A stretch of DNA of 64,000 nucleotides from Capitulum mitella (GCA_030062745.1 CP099839.1:32842904-32906903), one strand, 5' to 3'; counted from the first letter of the stretch, positions 1 through 15,300 are shown. Translations and numbers: made by a program. The notes: generated by a model from the letters alone, not told the origin.

Positions 1-269
1 CGGTTTTCGTTTCTTTCGTCAGATATGCACCGTACCTTGGTACATAGCTTATTCATAATGTTGATGAAGTCTGTGGCAAGTTGCCGGCAACGGCCCCGGT
101 CAGATGTACATATGATTAAGTGTGTCAAGACTCCCAGCACTGTCTGGTTCACCTGATGTTTATTGCATATGTTATCAGTTGTGACCATCAACTGATATAT
201 ATCAGACGTGTCTGTTTCAGACTGGCTTCATCAAAGCATTCTCCAGTTCGCCGTTGTCCTTCACGGCAG
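1..269 (+). other. Intron 3' end preceding the first visible XPF exon
   Basis: No coding similarity is seen here. The last 30 bases are pyrimidine-rich and end in CAG immediately before the first recognisable XPF exon, so this is read as the tail of an intron whose upstream exons lie outside the window. Confidence 0.6.
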
Positions 270-373
270 GATTCTGCCAGGTGCAGCGTGTCATGCGTAA
301 CCTGTTCGTGCGCCACCTGTACCTGTGGCCCCGCTTCCATCTGCAGGTCAACGAGACACTGAAAAAATGCACG
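270..373 (+). CDS. ERCC4: XPF exon a (helicase-like domain)
   Basis: Encodes [20 protein letters not shown] and onward to KKCT, which matches the conserved XPF block that begins GFC and contains RVMRNLF and LYLWPRF. The exon is preceded by a pyrimidine tract ending in CAG and followed by the donor GTCAGT; the reading frame hits a stop four codons into the intron. It starts with two bases of a split codon and ends in phase 0. Confidence 0.9.
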
Positions 374-3300
374 GTCAGTGGTGACTGAAGCATTCGACGA
401 GAAGTCGACTTCCGAAATAGAAAATAAACACGCTCATCTCGCCGATATTTATATAACTTGTCTGTGGGGATTATCTGGTACTCCACATCGGCCAGTTATA
501 GCCCTGAACACTTTTGAGGAATCACGACATGTCGGTAATGGCCTGTATCTCCCATAACGATACAAGGGATATAATAAAGTTGTATGGCAGTAGACTGGCA
601 TTGGCGCAAAGACTATTTTCTGTGCATTTTTACTACTTTGTGCAGATTTCGACCCCCTGACCTCATGACCTTAGATCACGTCAACTAGCCTGATGCGAGG
701 AAGGGCAAAACCTTTTTCATGCCAGAATGAGCCGTAGGTGTGTTGCCTTTAACCTTCAGAAGTATTGGAGATATATCTTCTGTGAATCTATGAATTAAAT
801 TTGTATTGTCACGTGGGTCAGCCCGCAAAACGTTGTTTTTATGAAGGAATCTGTGTTTTGGCGCGGCGTTCATTTGATTTCAGGTCGTGCAGCGCATGGG
901 TGCTGTATGGAATGTGCAGCTTTATGTTATGCATTGCCCTTTATATTTTTATGACTTGTGTTTGATTACCCAGGTCAGCTCACGACGATTATTCTTGGCA
1001 CTGTGGCTGCTCATTGGGGCCGTTTCAGACGTATACTGGCGCTTTTACATATTGGTGGTATAAGTCAGCATTTGACAGTGATGAGATGTTAGTACAAGAC
1101 GTTTATAATAATTCATACCCAGGTCGTCTACAGAATGTTTGGATACTGCAAGGGGCAGATACAGATGATATCATAAACCGGTAATGGAATGTCACGTGTA
1201 AGTAGCTGCCTGGTTCTGAAACAGTGTATTGTTCGGTACGTAAACGCTTGTACATACATGCCAGTATATTGATTTGAAGGACACATTTGGAAGAGGGATC
1301 TTAATTGAGGATCAAGGACGGATCCAGGTACAGACGTTGTGCAGGCTAATACTGCCATTTACTTGGACCAATGGTTTACGTCACTAGTTTCAACCTACTA
1401 ATGATTCTTATTGAAAGCGCATGTACGGAATATGCTTAGACATAGATTGGCAGGGACAGATTCAGGAAAACACACAATGCAATAAACTGTGCTTAGCAGG
1501 GGGTCCGATCCCTAGCATTACCCTATCATACCATTCGGATCAGTCAAAACAAAAGAAAGGGTATACAGAAACAAGAAAATATGGGAAATGGTGTGGTGTA
1601 TCAGCACGCCATTGACCTCTTTGGTTCAGTAGTCACCTCAATTTTAATTTCATGGACTGGCCATAATGGCTTGTAACCTTTGTTTTCGGCAAAGGTATTG
1701 AAATGGGATCAGTCCACAAGCTTGTGTTAGTGAAGAAACTCAAAATTTTTTAGTTGCCTACCCCTCCGCCCCTCCCTGCCCGGTTCGAGATTATTAATCC
1801 ACCACTGTTCCAAAAATGCTTTCAGACATGCCCAGGGACTATCTGAAGGCGAAAAAATTAACATGTAAGTGGAAACAAGTACTTGGAGTTCTGGATGCCA
1901 GAAGACGAAAATCAGCCTTCTGCGTTTTTGCGCTGCTGAAGGCGCCAGTGGCGGTTTTTTTTAAATAACTTTTTAAACAACTTTCCGTATGTGAAGAATT
2001 AGCTCGGACTACAAGCTTTTTTGAGTCCTGTTTCGTCAAAAATGGTTATAGTAGATCGGCAGATAACGAGGGGGCCAAATCGACCTCTGTAGGAATTTTA
2101 ATCCAAATCGATGACATGAAAGAGGATTAATCTGGGCAGTTAATACACCCGAGGTTTTGCGTTATCTTTGTTCTTCAGTCCACGTCGATACGATGACATT
2201 GGAACTTGCTTAAAGTCATGAAACTGTTTAATTTATTTGCTGTTTGAGGCCCCCTACATAGGGTGCCTGATCCAGGAATGCAGGTATTCTTTTACCATTT
2301 TGACTTGGGCTGGATAATGAAATATGGGGTACGGAGCACTGTATTACCAGAGTTACTTGTATTTTCAAAAGGAACACTAAGTTTTACACTCATTCTTATA
2401 CCCAAGCACTGCATGACCTGAAATGAAAGTTACACTCAGCCAAAGTAGAACTCCGTTTCCATCGGCGTCCTTTTGAGGGCAAAGCGATGTGACAGTTCAA
2501 ATCTAACTGAAACATTCGTAGAAAAGTTGTATCTCCCATACCTGTCTACGATAAATACAGCTCGACGAGGCTCAGTTTGGCACTGCCAAAAGTCAAATTT
2601 CACTGCCTTCGTCTCAACTTAGATCACGTGGCCAGGGGATCAAAATTTTGCACAAAATAAAAAAACAAAAAAGTGGAAAATAATCATTCCACCATTGGGA
2701 CACTGATGATGTACAACCTCATTATATTCCTTGTATTGTTACAGGAAATACGGGCCATTAGACTACAATCTGCCGCGATCTCCCAAAGATACCCGAGGCT
2801 GTAACTCAAAATCCAAATGTCGGATTGAGTTGAAAATTGCACAGGTCGATTCGGAGCATCAGATATCCCAGTAGACAAGGTTATAACAAAAATATGAAGG
2901 ATGATTGTGTTGGGCTCTGATCGATCTGTGTTGGAGGCTGGCCGTTGCCTGTGGCCCACTGTCCACTCCAGAGCGGACAGTGGGCCAGCCGGCGGACATC
3001 GACGTCGGCCACAGTGTTGCCTAGAATCTGAACACATTAAAATAGGACCTATTTTGGTATTTTGTACTGGAAAACACACTTATGGTGCGACATGTGACCA
3101 CGTTTTCTGTTGGCCGAGATTAGTTCCCGGCACTGAAGTGGAAAATATTCACAAATATGTCTCCCCGCATGTGCTGCGTCATCGGCAGCCGGACGTGGTC
3201 GAGGTCCAAGTGAAGATGACCCCGCTAATGGCGTCTATCCAGACGGCGCTGCTGGATCTCATTAATATCACCGTCAAGGAGTTCAGGCGGCTCAATCGTT

Positions 3301-6300
3301 CGGTAGGTTATGTGTGGGTGATGCGTTCTTTCCTTTTGTGCAGAGTGCGCGACAGACGTCACGTGTCGGATTCATTGTGCATATTGCAGTTACGCTTCGC
3401 GGAGATGACTAATGTCCAGTCAGTGTTGATGATTTGACATGCGGTAGTCCATGGATGTGTTACCAAGAATTGATGCATTCCAGATCATTAAGTTTTGATA
3501 TATTTGTATTATGAGGTATGTGTTTAACCGAAAAGTTGCGTAATTTCTCCTTCGTAGTAATTTTTGGCTCTGCAGCCCAAGTGAATATTGGCATCAATTT
3601 TAACAAGACTGGAGTTTCCCATGGGTCGTCCAAAGTCGTAGTTTCGCCGTAATACGCCTTACGGATCACACTATCGTTGGATGGCATGGGACAGTTCCAA
3701 GACGCTTGCATTTTTCAAATGTTTGCACAAGGTTTTTTTGAACTCGTGAGGTTTGTATTCGATCAAAGGTGTGAGAAGTTTGTAAAGGTTTCTTATCTTT
3801 ACGGAGTGCAGAACATGATTGATTGACAGGATCGTCTGTGGGCTCTCAGCGTTAATGTCGCGTACTGTGGCTTTCCGGGGCGTAAGCGCATTGGCCACCC
3901 AACGCGCAAGCTAGCCGTTGCCAGAGTTCTCAGCGACCAGCTGGCCCCGGTCCGGTCCATGTTTGTTGACTCATTAACTCAGCAGACGCGTTTCTTATAA
4001 CATGTAATAAGGTTCCTGGCTTGTATGCTCATCTGGTATTCCAACATGAGAAGTCGAAGTATACCAGCGAAAAGAGGTGTCCTTGTTCCCGCCCTATCCT
4101 CGCTATTCGCGCTCCGATGCACGACCTGCTTTGGGGTCCAATTCCGTTCATTGGAGATCGCGTAATCGGATGGAGTGCTTCTGTTCGTGCGCGATGGCTT
4201 CGGTCAGTCGTCGGTAAACGCTGCTTGGTCGTGTGGGCGGCCTTTGGCAGCCGCAGAGAACGTGCTGGAAATCAGGACCATATCAGAAGGTGATCGTATC
4301 TTTCCTGTATGCTTTCATCTCGGGCCCATACTAAAGACCCATGATAATCCCATTTAAAAGTGGCCCAGGCCTTCTTTCAGCTGACGTTTTTTCCCAGTCC
4401 AGCAGTCCTTGTCTCTGTATTTTTCCCAGTTGTTTGCGATTTACTTTGTTGACTCTGTCTCGCATGGTGTCACACCTTTTAAGTCATGGCTTTTGAAGGG
4501 CGAATGATTGGTGACGGCGGGGGACAAAGGGGTTCAAACGGTGGAGGCAGCGGCACAACCACGGGGTGCCGGCCCACTTCCAAATAGCTTACTACGAGGC
4601 CTGCAGGGCACGTCCTATTTAAAGACAGAACCTTCCAGACGCACTGTTTCAATTGTCGGACATCGGAAAATTAATATTGCCCACCTATCAATGTGATCCC
4701 AGTATTTCCTCCGTATTCCTTTTTCCCATCGGGGAAATAAAAAAGAATAGTACCACGTGCAGATGTTTAAACGTTTGATAAAACAAGGCTTTTAGATCGA
4801 AAGTAACCAGACAAATGTTTCAGCCAAAAAACCCAGTCCAGTTTTTGGCTAGGTATGGGTAGTACCAAAGTGTACCGAAACTTAGCCATCACAACTAGCA
4901 TCCCACTTGTGTAATAACATTTGCGCTCGGTTCAAGAGGTAGGAAAATGATGTATTTCCCAGTGGTTCTAGATGAAATACTGATGCGGGATTTTACAATA
5001 TACTTATAACAAAAATGAAGATGGCTGAAGGACACAAATTTAAAGCTACATAAATAAATGGAGTATATGCGTCCACAATGTGACAATAACTTATCTGATG
5101 AACGGGGTCTCGTTTGCCAAGGGAATGTACAAGGTTGCAGACAGACCATCTAGTGGTGAGGCTTTTCGACGGTTTTTACAGAACAGGTTTATTATTGTCA
5201 GGTATCCATTAACTTATATGCACTAAAGTTCATTCGCGTACTGTTTGGGGGGGGGGGGGTAGCAAAAGTTGTCCACCTCTCACCCATCTTGTGTGAACAT
5301 CTTTCGAGCAACTGATGCAAGTGTAATGTCGCTTCGTCTATCTCCTGCCGAATTCCTAGCATATCTTTGGACGTTGAATTGTTTAACCATATTCCCGGCA
5401 GGGGGCTGAATCCGCCGCCTCCCCCCGTCGGGTCTTTTTCCTATCAATTCCAGGATTTTTTATGCATCTTCCACGAAACATAGTGGCTTTTCCTAGCTAT
5501 TCTTTCTTCGTACAGTAACAGAATTTCGTAATTCTATTTTGTTCAGGGGCGGAGCCAGACAACTTTTTTGGGAGGTACCTCAGGCCATTTTCGGCCCTGT
5601 TGAGGGTAGAAGAAAAATGGCTGCCTAGAATAGCGTTTTTAAGATAGAACTTGAAGCTTTATGTGGATGTATAGGTAAATAAATGTGCTAGCATACAAAT
5701 ACAATCTTGTTAATCTGAGCTCACTTCACAAAGCCAGGTCAAGGTCAAAAGTCAAAATATGGTTGCATAGTAGTGATTTTGGCGCTATCGTTTTGGAATG
5801 CCAAACCCGGAACATATACGGCGTAGAAGGATACTTTCAAGTTATGCACCAAGTTTCAGGTTGATATCAGGTTGGGTCACGGAGCTGTGACCTAAAATGT
5901 CAGTGCGCGTACCCTGTATCACAACAGTCGTAGAATAAAATTTTTAATGGAATTTCCATCGCGTACCCTCGCGCTCTGAAGCATCCCTTTTGCTCGAGTG
6001 AATACTGACCAGGGTAGCCTGTTCAATCGTATACCCACCCTGTGCACCATCTTCTTGAACTCTTTTAGGAATGTCGACTTTTTTACGTCCACTACGCGCT
6101 TTTACAAGTCAAACGTGCACAGCTTCTCGATTTCGATAGGGTCATATCTGTAAACTTTTTCCTGTGCCATGTCCTAATATTTATTTAATGCTGCTGTGAC
6201 TGAATCGTATTTTGACTCCTGCATTTAATATTTGACTGCAGTAGTAGTTGGGCGAATGTGCCTGTTGGTGTCTGTAATAATAATACAGTAATACAATAGA

Positions 6301-9300
6301 ATAATGTAATAAAAACAGAATGAATTCAAATGATTGGAAACGTTTTCAAACAATATGGACTGCACGCAAGATCATTCCAGGTGACTCTAAGGTTAGTGGA
6401 GGTCATTTCAGGTCAGAGGTCGTAAGTTGATCTGATGAACATGTGGCCATGGCATCTCCCCATTTTTCATGTCCCTGGTACCGCCTGTGCTAACATTATA
6501 CTAACAGTGTGTACTTCTTCAGCATGATTTGACTAGCAGAAGCCAAAAAGTATTTTTAACTTTTTCGTTAAATTAGTTTTTGGAAAACCAATCCACCTTT
6601 CTTCAGACGTTAGTATCTTGAGATGATGAGTCTTAATCAATGGTATACACTGGTGTCGCCTATGATCTCTGAGCTTCACGTTTAGGTTCTCACGGGGTCC
6701 AAATCAGGAGTCGAGGTCATCTAACGTTTTTAGTTTCTGTTATCCTCTGAGGAGTCATGCAGTTTGCGTAAGTGCTGGTTTGCGAAGTAAAGTAGTCATC
6801 ACCTTACGTCCTTCGTCATCACGAGACGTCGTTATGGGCACATTAAAGGCTCTATAGATCTAATCCCATCAGGTCCAAGGGAACTTATATGATATTGGCA
6901 TGGGCTTTGTAATTTAAAAGGGCCAAACTGAATAGCGTCGTGTATCCAAAGGACCGTACAGCATGCTCGCTTTTTGTTCCATTACTCTGACACGTCGAGG
7001 TTGGAAATGGCTGGGGGTCACAAACGTGGGGGTCGGCGACATGGGGATCGACGTTCCACTTTCATAAAATGTAGTAGTTTCAAATACAGACAAGTGTTGA
7101 CCGTTGCAAACCTGGTGACAACCTTGGGTAGCTAGACACAATTGGTCACTTATTCTGGACTTGTTGCAATGTTCAGTTGTTTTGGAAGTGGTTGCGAAAT
7201 GATTTAAACAGAGACATAGCAGGGCAAAATATCATTTTTTGAGCAAACCATAGGTATTCGGTAATAGTAGATTAAAACCAATCGTCACTTTCACTTCAAA
7301 GTTGGAAAACAATTCATCATTGACCAACGGAGGAAAGACAAACCAAATGAAAAAAAGAAAATCCATATTTTTGGTGAAGAAGTTGAGGAGCATTGAAAGA
7401 ATTGTAGTCGTGAAACAAAATAAGACAGTGGGATTTCCGGAGAAATGGAGGTAGCTTGGTGACTGGAATGGTGTTACGACTGACTGGTGATGCCGTATGT
7501 TGAACATTTGTTGCATGGAATACTGGAGTGCCTGCATTGAGGCACACATACGTTGTTAAGTCGTATCCGACGCTGGCTCCGCTCAGGTCTTGCTCGGCTG
7601 CCATGGTGAAGCATAATATGAATGGGACAAAAAACAACTTTAGCTGGGTATGGAGATCAAAATTAAAAAATATTTGTGTATATTTCGAGTACCAGACTGC
7701 ACGATGTGGGTACTGCGTGACTCGTACCGACAAATCTGTAATATATGTTCTTTTGCAATCAAAAGAAAACTCCTTGTGACTCCTGCAAGCTTGGCACCTT
7801 ACGCTAAGATTATGGTTTGGAGACGGTGTGTCACGGGATGACTGGATCGAGTATTGCACTGATGTACATCGTTACCATCGATGAAGAAGGGCGTAAAATA
7901 GGAGCAAGTGACTGCAGCAACAGTCCTGTGGAGTTCGATAAGACCACTGACTAACAAGTTTTGAGGTCATCTGTCGAGATATCTCATAACATTTCTCCAT
8001 GCCCAGAAGGTATTTTTGTTCTGTCCTCTAGGACATTTGCCGATTGGGCCCCGAATAAAACTGGCCAGGTGGTTTCCAGATTGCTGAAGACACTTATAGT
8101 ATATGTTGTATATGCTATATAAACGTGGCATATATATTTATATGATAATATAATTGTATGCATAAATGATATACATGTGGCGTATTAAAAAATCTTACCA
8201 GCCTAACCCAGGCCAAGCATGGTCTTAAGTGCGTGAGTGAGACTGGGGTTACGTGATACAAGGTTAGGTTTATACAACGGCTTTTCCCTCCAAAGTTAAG
8301 GCTTGCTTGGTCATGAAAACTAGTTCTATTGCTTCTGGTGCCCTCTGCTTATGTCAGGGTCGTAGGATTAGGGCGAACACTCCGCGCCCGGTTGGGGAAG
8401 GTGGAGAGTGCTGAAAACTCCGAAGGTTTTAACTTTGAAATACTTAAATAAAATATTTAATGAAGTAGAATCCAATAAAATATTCAGAAATTGCACGTTT
8501 TTATCCCTTCAAAGGTATATTTTAATCCTTGCATATTGCCATCAAACACCCTTGTTCCCTTCACCCGCCAATATTTTTTTAACCACCGTTTGTTCAGGGC
8601 TTTTCTTTCGAAATGCCGATTTTTCGACGTTCGGTGCGATAACGTGATCGCCATGTCACGCAGTATGCTGGGGCAGGTGGCTGAAGGCGTATGGGGCACG
8701 TTGAAAGAGGCTGTATCAACCCGGTTTCAGTTCTTCGGATTTTCGTTCCTACACTTTTAGTCTCAGAATTTGAATTTTGGGGCCCTAGCCCTCCTGGTTG
8801 CGCCGTCCCTACCATCTGCGGCTTGAAAGAGACGAGCTCAAAGAACCACAGGTGCTGCGTATAAAGACCCTCAAAATTAGGATCCACGGCACAATTGTCC
8901 AGGCCACGCATCCTTGACACAGTTATTTAAAGGCAATGCTTAACACTTCGCTGTTCTCACCAAGCTGTCCACACCCGGCATACCGTGATCCAATGCGAAG
9001 ACTACTTCAGAAGCTTAAAAGCTTTGTTTGACATCGGGGCCACTTTAGGAATGAACTAAGGTCCGCTGCTTACTTCACTAAGCAACGTTTTTGCACCCCT
9101 TTGCACTCCGTGGTTTGCAATGACACCAGTTTCGTGTCACCCTGATTTCCGGGTCTGATCGCAAGTTCTGAGAAATAAAAGCAACACGTATTCCGTCGTA
9201 CACTCTTGTGCGTGACGGTTACCACATGTAATGCGCAATATGCACCATTTGTCCATGCATTTACATTCTCCATTTCGACGACAGCCTAACTCTGGTTTTC

Positions 9301-12300
9301 GGTTTGATGCCTGGTTTTCGGTTTGATGCCTACATTAAGAGCAAAAGACTTGCAAAAGTCCGATGTTGTCCCCTTAAAGTAGCAAGTGGTGTCAGCAGTT
9401 CCTCGTGTAGATGCTGTACACTAGGGTGTTCAGTTTCCTTCCAGGTGACACCTATTTCGAGTTTCTGTGTGACCTTAAGTTGCCGGTACAGCCAGCTGGA
9501 AGTCGTACCGCTTCAAAGTTAAAATGTGGCCATTTTTCCACGCGGATCCCAGGTCTTGAGCAGTGCATGCTCCAGATACCTTATTTGACTGTAAATACAT
9601 ACAGACGAAGAATGTCAGTCTCTGTCAGTCTCAGAAATAAGAAGATAAGAATCTTCTATATCTATGGTTAATTTAGCCAGAAACTGCAGGCGGCAAGCGA
9701 GTTTTTACAACAACAAAAATCTAGGACGTGCAACTCTGCGTAAAGATGAATTGTAAATGATGTAAGCATCATTTTAATTCACCGGGTCGATATTCGCGCG
9801 AAGAACGGGCTGCATGTCGGTGTGCTTTTTATTGCAAAAAGCAAATGGCTTCTGTGCGACAATGAAGTGGGATTCATAAGAGGTTCAAGAATCAGTGCTT
9901 GATCCCCTTCCAGGCGGCGTGGTGACAAAGCGGTGGACGGGACGCGTTTGTCGGTCATTATAAATGAACGACGGCACACGGAGGTACACAGTGGTGGTTT
10001 TTCCGAGTCGCTGTGATCATCCGTCCATCCAGACCTGGATTGATCTGGATGGATGGATGGATCACCAGCACCGCACCCAGTGCCCGAAAATGTTCGAGGA
10101 ACGTTTTTTTGACATTGTCGCTCCTTGCGCGTGGCTCGTGCCGCACACACTGAAACGTGTTATGCGTCACCACGACAACTCGTTCAATTATCTTTCCAAG
10201 TACGCTTTGTATAGTTTAGACAGTCCGTTTCGTGATCGACGGTTATGGTCTGAGGGGCTGTTTTGGGCATCGCAAGGCGTAATATTAGATGCTGACCAAG
10301 AAAAAGGACTTTTTCTATAATCAGCATCGTTTCCTCTAATCAATGTACCAAATTCCATCGAAATCTAAGGGGCCGTCGGTCCCTGCTGAATCTTGGCTGA
10401 ATTCCTGCTGAACGCTCGCTGACTTACAGGACGCTTAGCCCGAATGGAGACCACGCCGGCATGCACTTTCAGAAAAAGCTAAAAAAATGGGCAACCTTAG
10501 TATGTATGTATGTCTGTGTATGTGTGCATATATTACAAATGCAGGCATCACCTCGTAGGCTGTTCTCGAGACCAAGTCTGAACACGTAGGGCAGTTGTGG
10601 ATAAAAAGCTACAGTCATTCTGACAGTGCCGACATGTTTGAGGAAAACCGCTCAAATAATAAAACGCATACACACTGGCAACGCAGTGCAACACAGCAGT
10701 TCTTAAACTGGCGTTCATGGAGCGGAACGAGCACTGCGTGGTTTACGTTTGCCGGCGAGTTACGATGCAGTGCTGTGTGTGTAGGCATTTGTAGTATAGT
10801 ACAAATAAAGTTTCAGCCATCCGAATATTGGTGGCCGAAATTGGTTTTGGGTGGGGTTTCAGCCATCAGCTGGCCCGATCTTCCCAACCGTGCATTTAAT
10901 TGTGCATACAGCTAACCGTGGGGGTTTAGCTGTATGTACCAAGCCATTGGACTGACAGCGACTGTGTGAAACTATCCGTGTACACCGTCGGCAGCTGGAC
11001 TGGGAGGCGCTTACAGTGGAAACAGTCATCTCACGCTCGTTCCACAAGATGTCCCGTCTGCTGCTGGATCCGGTCTGGAACCAGCTGAGCGTGCACACGC
11101 GTCAGTTGGTGTCGGACCTGCGCACGCTGCGCTCTCTGCTGGTGGCGCTGCCGCAGCTCGACAGCTGCAGCTACTACCAGCTGGTGGTCACACAGCAGAC
11201 CGCCGAGCGGGCGCTCAACTCAGGCTGGGCAATCCTCGACTCCGCCGAGACCGTCTTCGTGGATGCCAAGGAGCGTGTCTTTCTTAGCCGAGCCGGCGCC
11301 CAAGCGCATCCGCGTCGAGGGAACCCAGCCGCAGGGCAAGTGTTAGGTAGAATAGGCACAGTGTGCATGTTGAGGAGATCCAGCCACAGGGCACTTACTG
11401 GGATGGGTCAGCCACAGGGTTCCTACTGAAGGAGCTTGGTATGGTACGTGTTCTGTGAGCCTAATCTGGTGTGTGCTGAGGGGACCTGGTATAGTATGCG
11501 TTGAGGCAGCTCAGTATTGTACGTGCTGAGGGAGCCGGGTACGGTTTGCATGTTGTTCGTGAAGAGAGCTGTGGAGTGGGCGGCCTGAGACTGGTCACAG
11601 GAGGATGCTGCAAAAAATGACAAAGATTATTGTGTCATGATGGAGTATGAGTGGTGTTTGTTTTCGCAGAAGGAGCAGTGTGATGTTTGACGGTTGGCCT
11701 CCCGTGGTGCAACTCAGGATGAGACGTGTGACGGGCTAGACGTTTGTTGACGTTGCCGACAGTGCTGCATATGGAGGAGCCGCCCAAATGGCGGGCACTG
11801 GCAGAGGTCCTGAGAGAGATCCGAGCTGAGGTGCAAAGTGCCAAGGTCGAGACGCCAGACACTGACCCGCCCGCTACCGAGAGGGTGTTGATTGTGGCTG
11901 CCGACATGGCGGCCTGTCGCCGTATCAAAGAGGTACTTCACCTGGCACGCGCTGATTAACCAACCAATCGTCTCCGCCCGACTGCAGCTGTGTTTCTCAC
12001 TGTCGAGAGTCCACCACCCGAATGACAGGGGTCATGTAGGCACCGGCCGAGTAAAACCCCATTGGTTACAGTGCGACTCTGAGTGGCGCTCTGTTGTCGC
12101 AGTACGCCAGTCATCGCCACCGTGTGGTGTTCTCTTGTTCGGTGGTCGGCGCTTGTTGGTGTGACGCACATTTATGTGTTCCAGTTTCTGACGTCCGGCG
12201 CTCAGGCGGCTCTCTGGCGGCGTTTCCAGCAGCTCCTGGCGCCTAAGTTCGGCGAGGATGCCTTTCTACCCAGCGCGATCGCGGATGCATCGAAGGCGGC

Positions 12301-15300
12301 GTCTGAAGAGAAGGAGGCCCAGTGCCAGTCGACACTGGCGCCGAAGCCTAATGCTGATCGAGAGAAGGTGGTGTTCGCGGCAGTTGATGTTTGTTGTTCG
12401 TGATGGCCGACAAAAGGGAAAAGCTGTTTGCTACATATGTAGTTGTTTTGCCTGTTCGCGGTGGCCTGCACTCTGGTTTCGCTGTTGTGTCCAGGCCATG
12501 GCATTTCCCTGTTCACCAGTGGTCTTGTTCATGAGTGGTCTAGAGTTGGTTGGTCAGTGGGAGCTGCGTCAGCACTGTTGATGTGTCCGCTGACGGGCGT
12601 CCGGTATGTGCTGGCAGTTGGGAGGAGGACGGCCACTCGGACGAGCTGCTGGTGGCGCTGCCCACCTCACCGCTGGTGCTGCTGCAGCCTGTGAAGGAGG
12701 CGGCCGATCCGTACCGGCTGCACCGCTCGCTACAGCTGTACCGGCCTCGATATATTATTCTGTATGACATGGACATGGCCGTTGTTCGCACTGTGGAGGT
12801 CAGTTGAAGTGAAGAGGACACCGTAATATTTTACTGAGACAGACGTTATCTCTCCTGGGGAAAAGCTTTCTTTCACTCTCTGGCAATTGGTCTGGAGCTA
12901 TTTTCATCGGTAAACGTTATGATGCTGTGGTCCAGGTTTGCTCATGCTGGTATGACGGTATGGATTCGTCGTGAGATATGAAGTTTGTTCTTTTTTCCTG
13001 TCATTGTCATGTCTGTAGCCTCTTACTGTCACTTTCGGTAAAGTTAAAGCTGGGGAAATAGCTCAGGGACAGCAGACATAGTTGCCTGAGATGAAGTTTT
13101 CCATCCTTTTAAAATTGTATTAAGCTACAGAGTAATACCCGGTTTCATCCTTTAAGCCTGGCTGTGAGCTTATTGCAGGCGGCCACAAAGGAAGCCATGT
13201 CGATGGATTCGGGTTTCCATTGGATGCTATGAAACATAACATGTGAATCGTTTTTAAGGTGTCAGAAACTACTTCAGACAATAAATAAGGACTGAAATTA
13301 TTGTTGATATCCAAATTTACGTTTCCGATGACATCACGGCCCCTCCATTGTCGATGAGAGGTGAAAAATGGTCATTGACTTTCAGTTATGATTTTGACCT
13401 AAGATGTCCTTGGTCCCGATAAGAACTGTAGTGCAGAACTCACTGACACCATGGGTGACACCTATGTTTAAGATTGAATAAGACTTAGTGCTGCAAAATG
13501 CATAAAACACCTATTATCCGATGAGGACCATTGCCGTACCGTTATTTCTCCATGATATGCCCTCGACAAAAAGGCCACAGGCCATTGGCCCTTCACGATC
13601 ACCAACCCGTGTTTGGACTTACTTCATTGACTTCAAGTTTTCAAAGAATGTGAAAAAAGATGCAAACTCAACTATGCTTACAACTTAATAACACAATAAT
13701 AAATAACAACTAATGTTCGACTAAAACAAAACATGCGGTACTAATGGTCTCAGTGAAGGATTTTACAGATTGTGCAGATAAACTCTCCGTACCATTGTAT
13801 GTCTTTTGGGATATGGATATATCTCGGTTGCAGGATATGTTGTTTTTAGTTGTTTTTAGTTGTCTTTAGTTGTTTTTAGGATATGTCTGGACATGGCAAG
13901 TTGCTTCGCCGGTGGAAGGAGGCTAACATTGTGCCAGTATTGATGAAGGTTTAGTCCAAGAGTGCCGGTAATTTTTGAAGCGTATTTGTTGTAGTATTTC
14001 TCTCCAGTGGAGTGTATGAGAAAGATAATAGCGGGTTCACTGCCATCTCACCTTTTACCTACCTTATCTTACTTGCATTACGGTTTTGCCTCTGGCAGAT
14101 CCAGTAAACTAACCTCTTCAACTAACTGTCGTATGCCTGGGCTGCCAGTTGAACCTCGCATACAGTGACTTGTCAGATTTTCGACGTGTTCATCATTCCT
14201 TTCTCCTTAACCCTATTCCCGGCAGGGGGAGAGGTTGAATCCGCCCCCCTCGGGTTTTTTGCTTGCCAGTTCCAGGTTTTTTGATGCAGCTTTACGAAAC
14301 TTGGTGACTTTTCCTAGCTATTCTGTCTTCGTACTGTGACAAAATTTCAATTTTTTTTGTTCAGGGGCGGAGCCAGACAACGTTTTTAGGAGGTACATTA
14401 GGCCGTTTTTGGCCCTTTGGAGAGTAGAAGGAAAATGACTGCCAAAAATGGCGTTGTTAAGATAGAACTTAAAACTTCAAATAGATGTATAGGTAAAAAG
14501 TTGGACAATGTGCAAAAACAGTTTTGTTTATCTGAGGTCACTTTACAAGGTGAGGTCAAGGTCAAAAGTCAAAATTTGGTTTTATAATGACAATTTCGGT
14601 GCTATTTTTTTAAATGCCAAACCCGGAATATATGTAACGTAGAAAAATGCCCCTACTTGTGTACTAAGTTTCAGCTTGATATTAGGTCGGGTCAGGGAGC
14701 TATGACCTAAAATGTCAGTACGCTTAGCCTACATCACAATAACCGTAAAATGGGATTTTTGAAGAGTGAATTCAAATGATTGAAAACGTTTACAGATAAT
14801 ATTAAATGCACACGAGATCATTCCGAGCGACTCCAAGGTCACTGGACGTCATTTAAGGCCAAAGGTCACAGGTTGCTCTGAAGAGCGTGTGACCATGACA
14901 GTTCCCCCTTTTTTCATGTCCTTGGCACCGCCGATGTTAACACTATACAAACATTGTAACACGATTTGTACTTCATTAGCATAACATGACTAGCCAAAAA
15001 AAGTTTTGTTTTTTACCGTTATGTCCCTTCATTTGTTGAAAAACTAATCCTCCTATTTTTGAAACCCTTTGAACGTCAATGGATTTTCCCCAAATTCCAA
15101 ATGTGCTTACCAATGGCAAAAGTCCCATCCATAATCTCTCGATTCATGCCAATTACATCGAAATCGGTCATTAAATTACGGAGCTATATGAAGTCCAAAA
15201 GTACCCCCATTTTTATATTTTTGCCCGCCTGTATCCAACCCTTTCAAAACTCTGAAAACTTCTTTTAAATGTAGTTTACGCCACGGCTAATCGATTGCCA

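Larger units (their letters stand above)
3303..10994 (+). other. XPF intron (7.7 kb)
   Basis: Non-coding. It contains a decayed TTAA-flanked element from 5387, an AT-rich low-complexity tract near 8095-8180 and a short GGAT-type repeat at 10040-10060. I see no other gene in either strand; the ORFs in this stretch are short and lack family resemblance. Confidence 0.7.
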
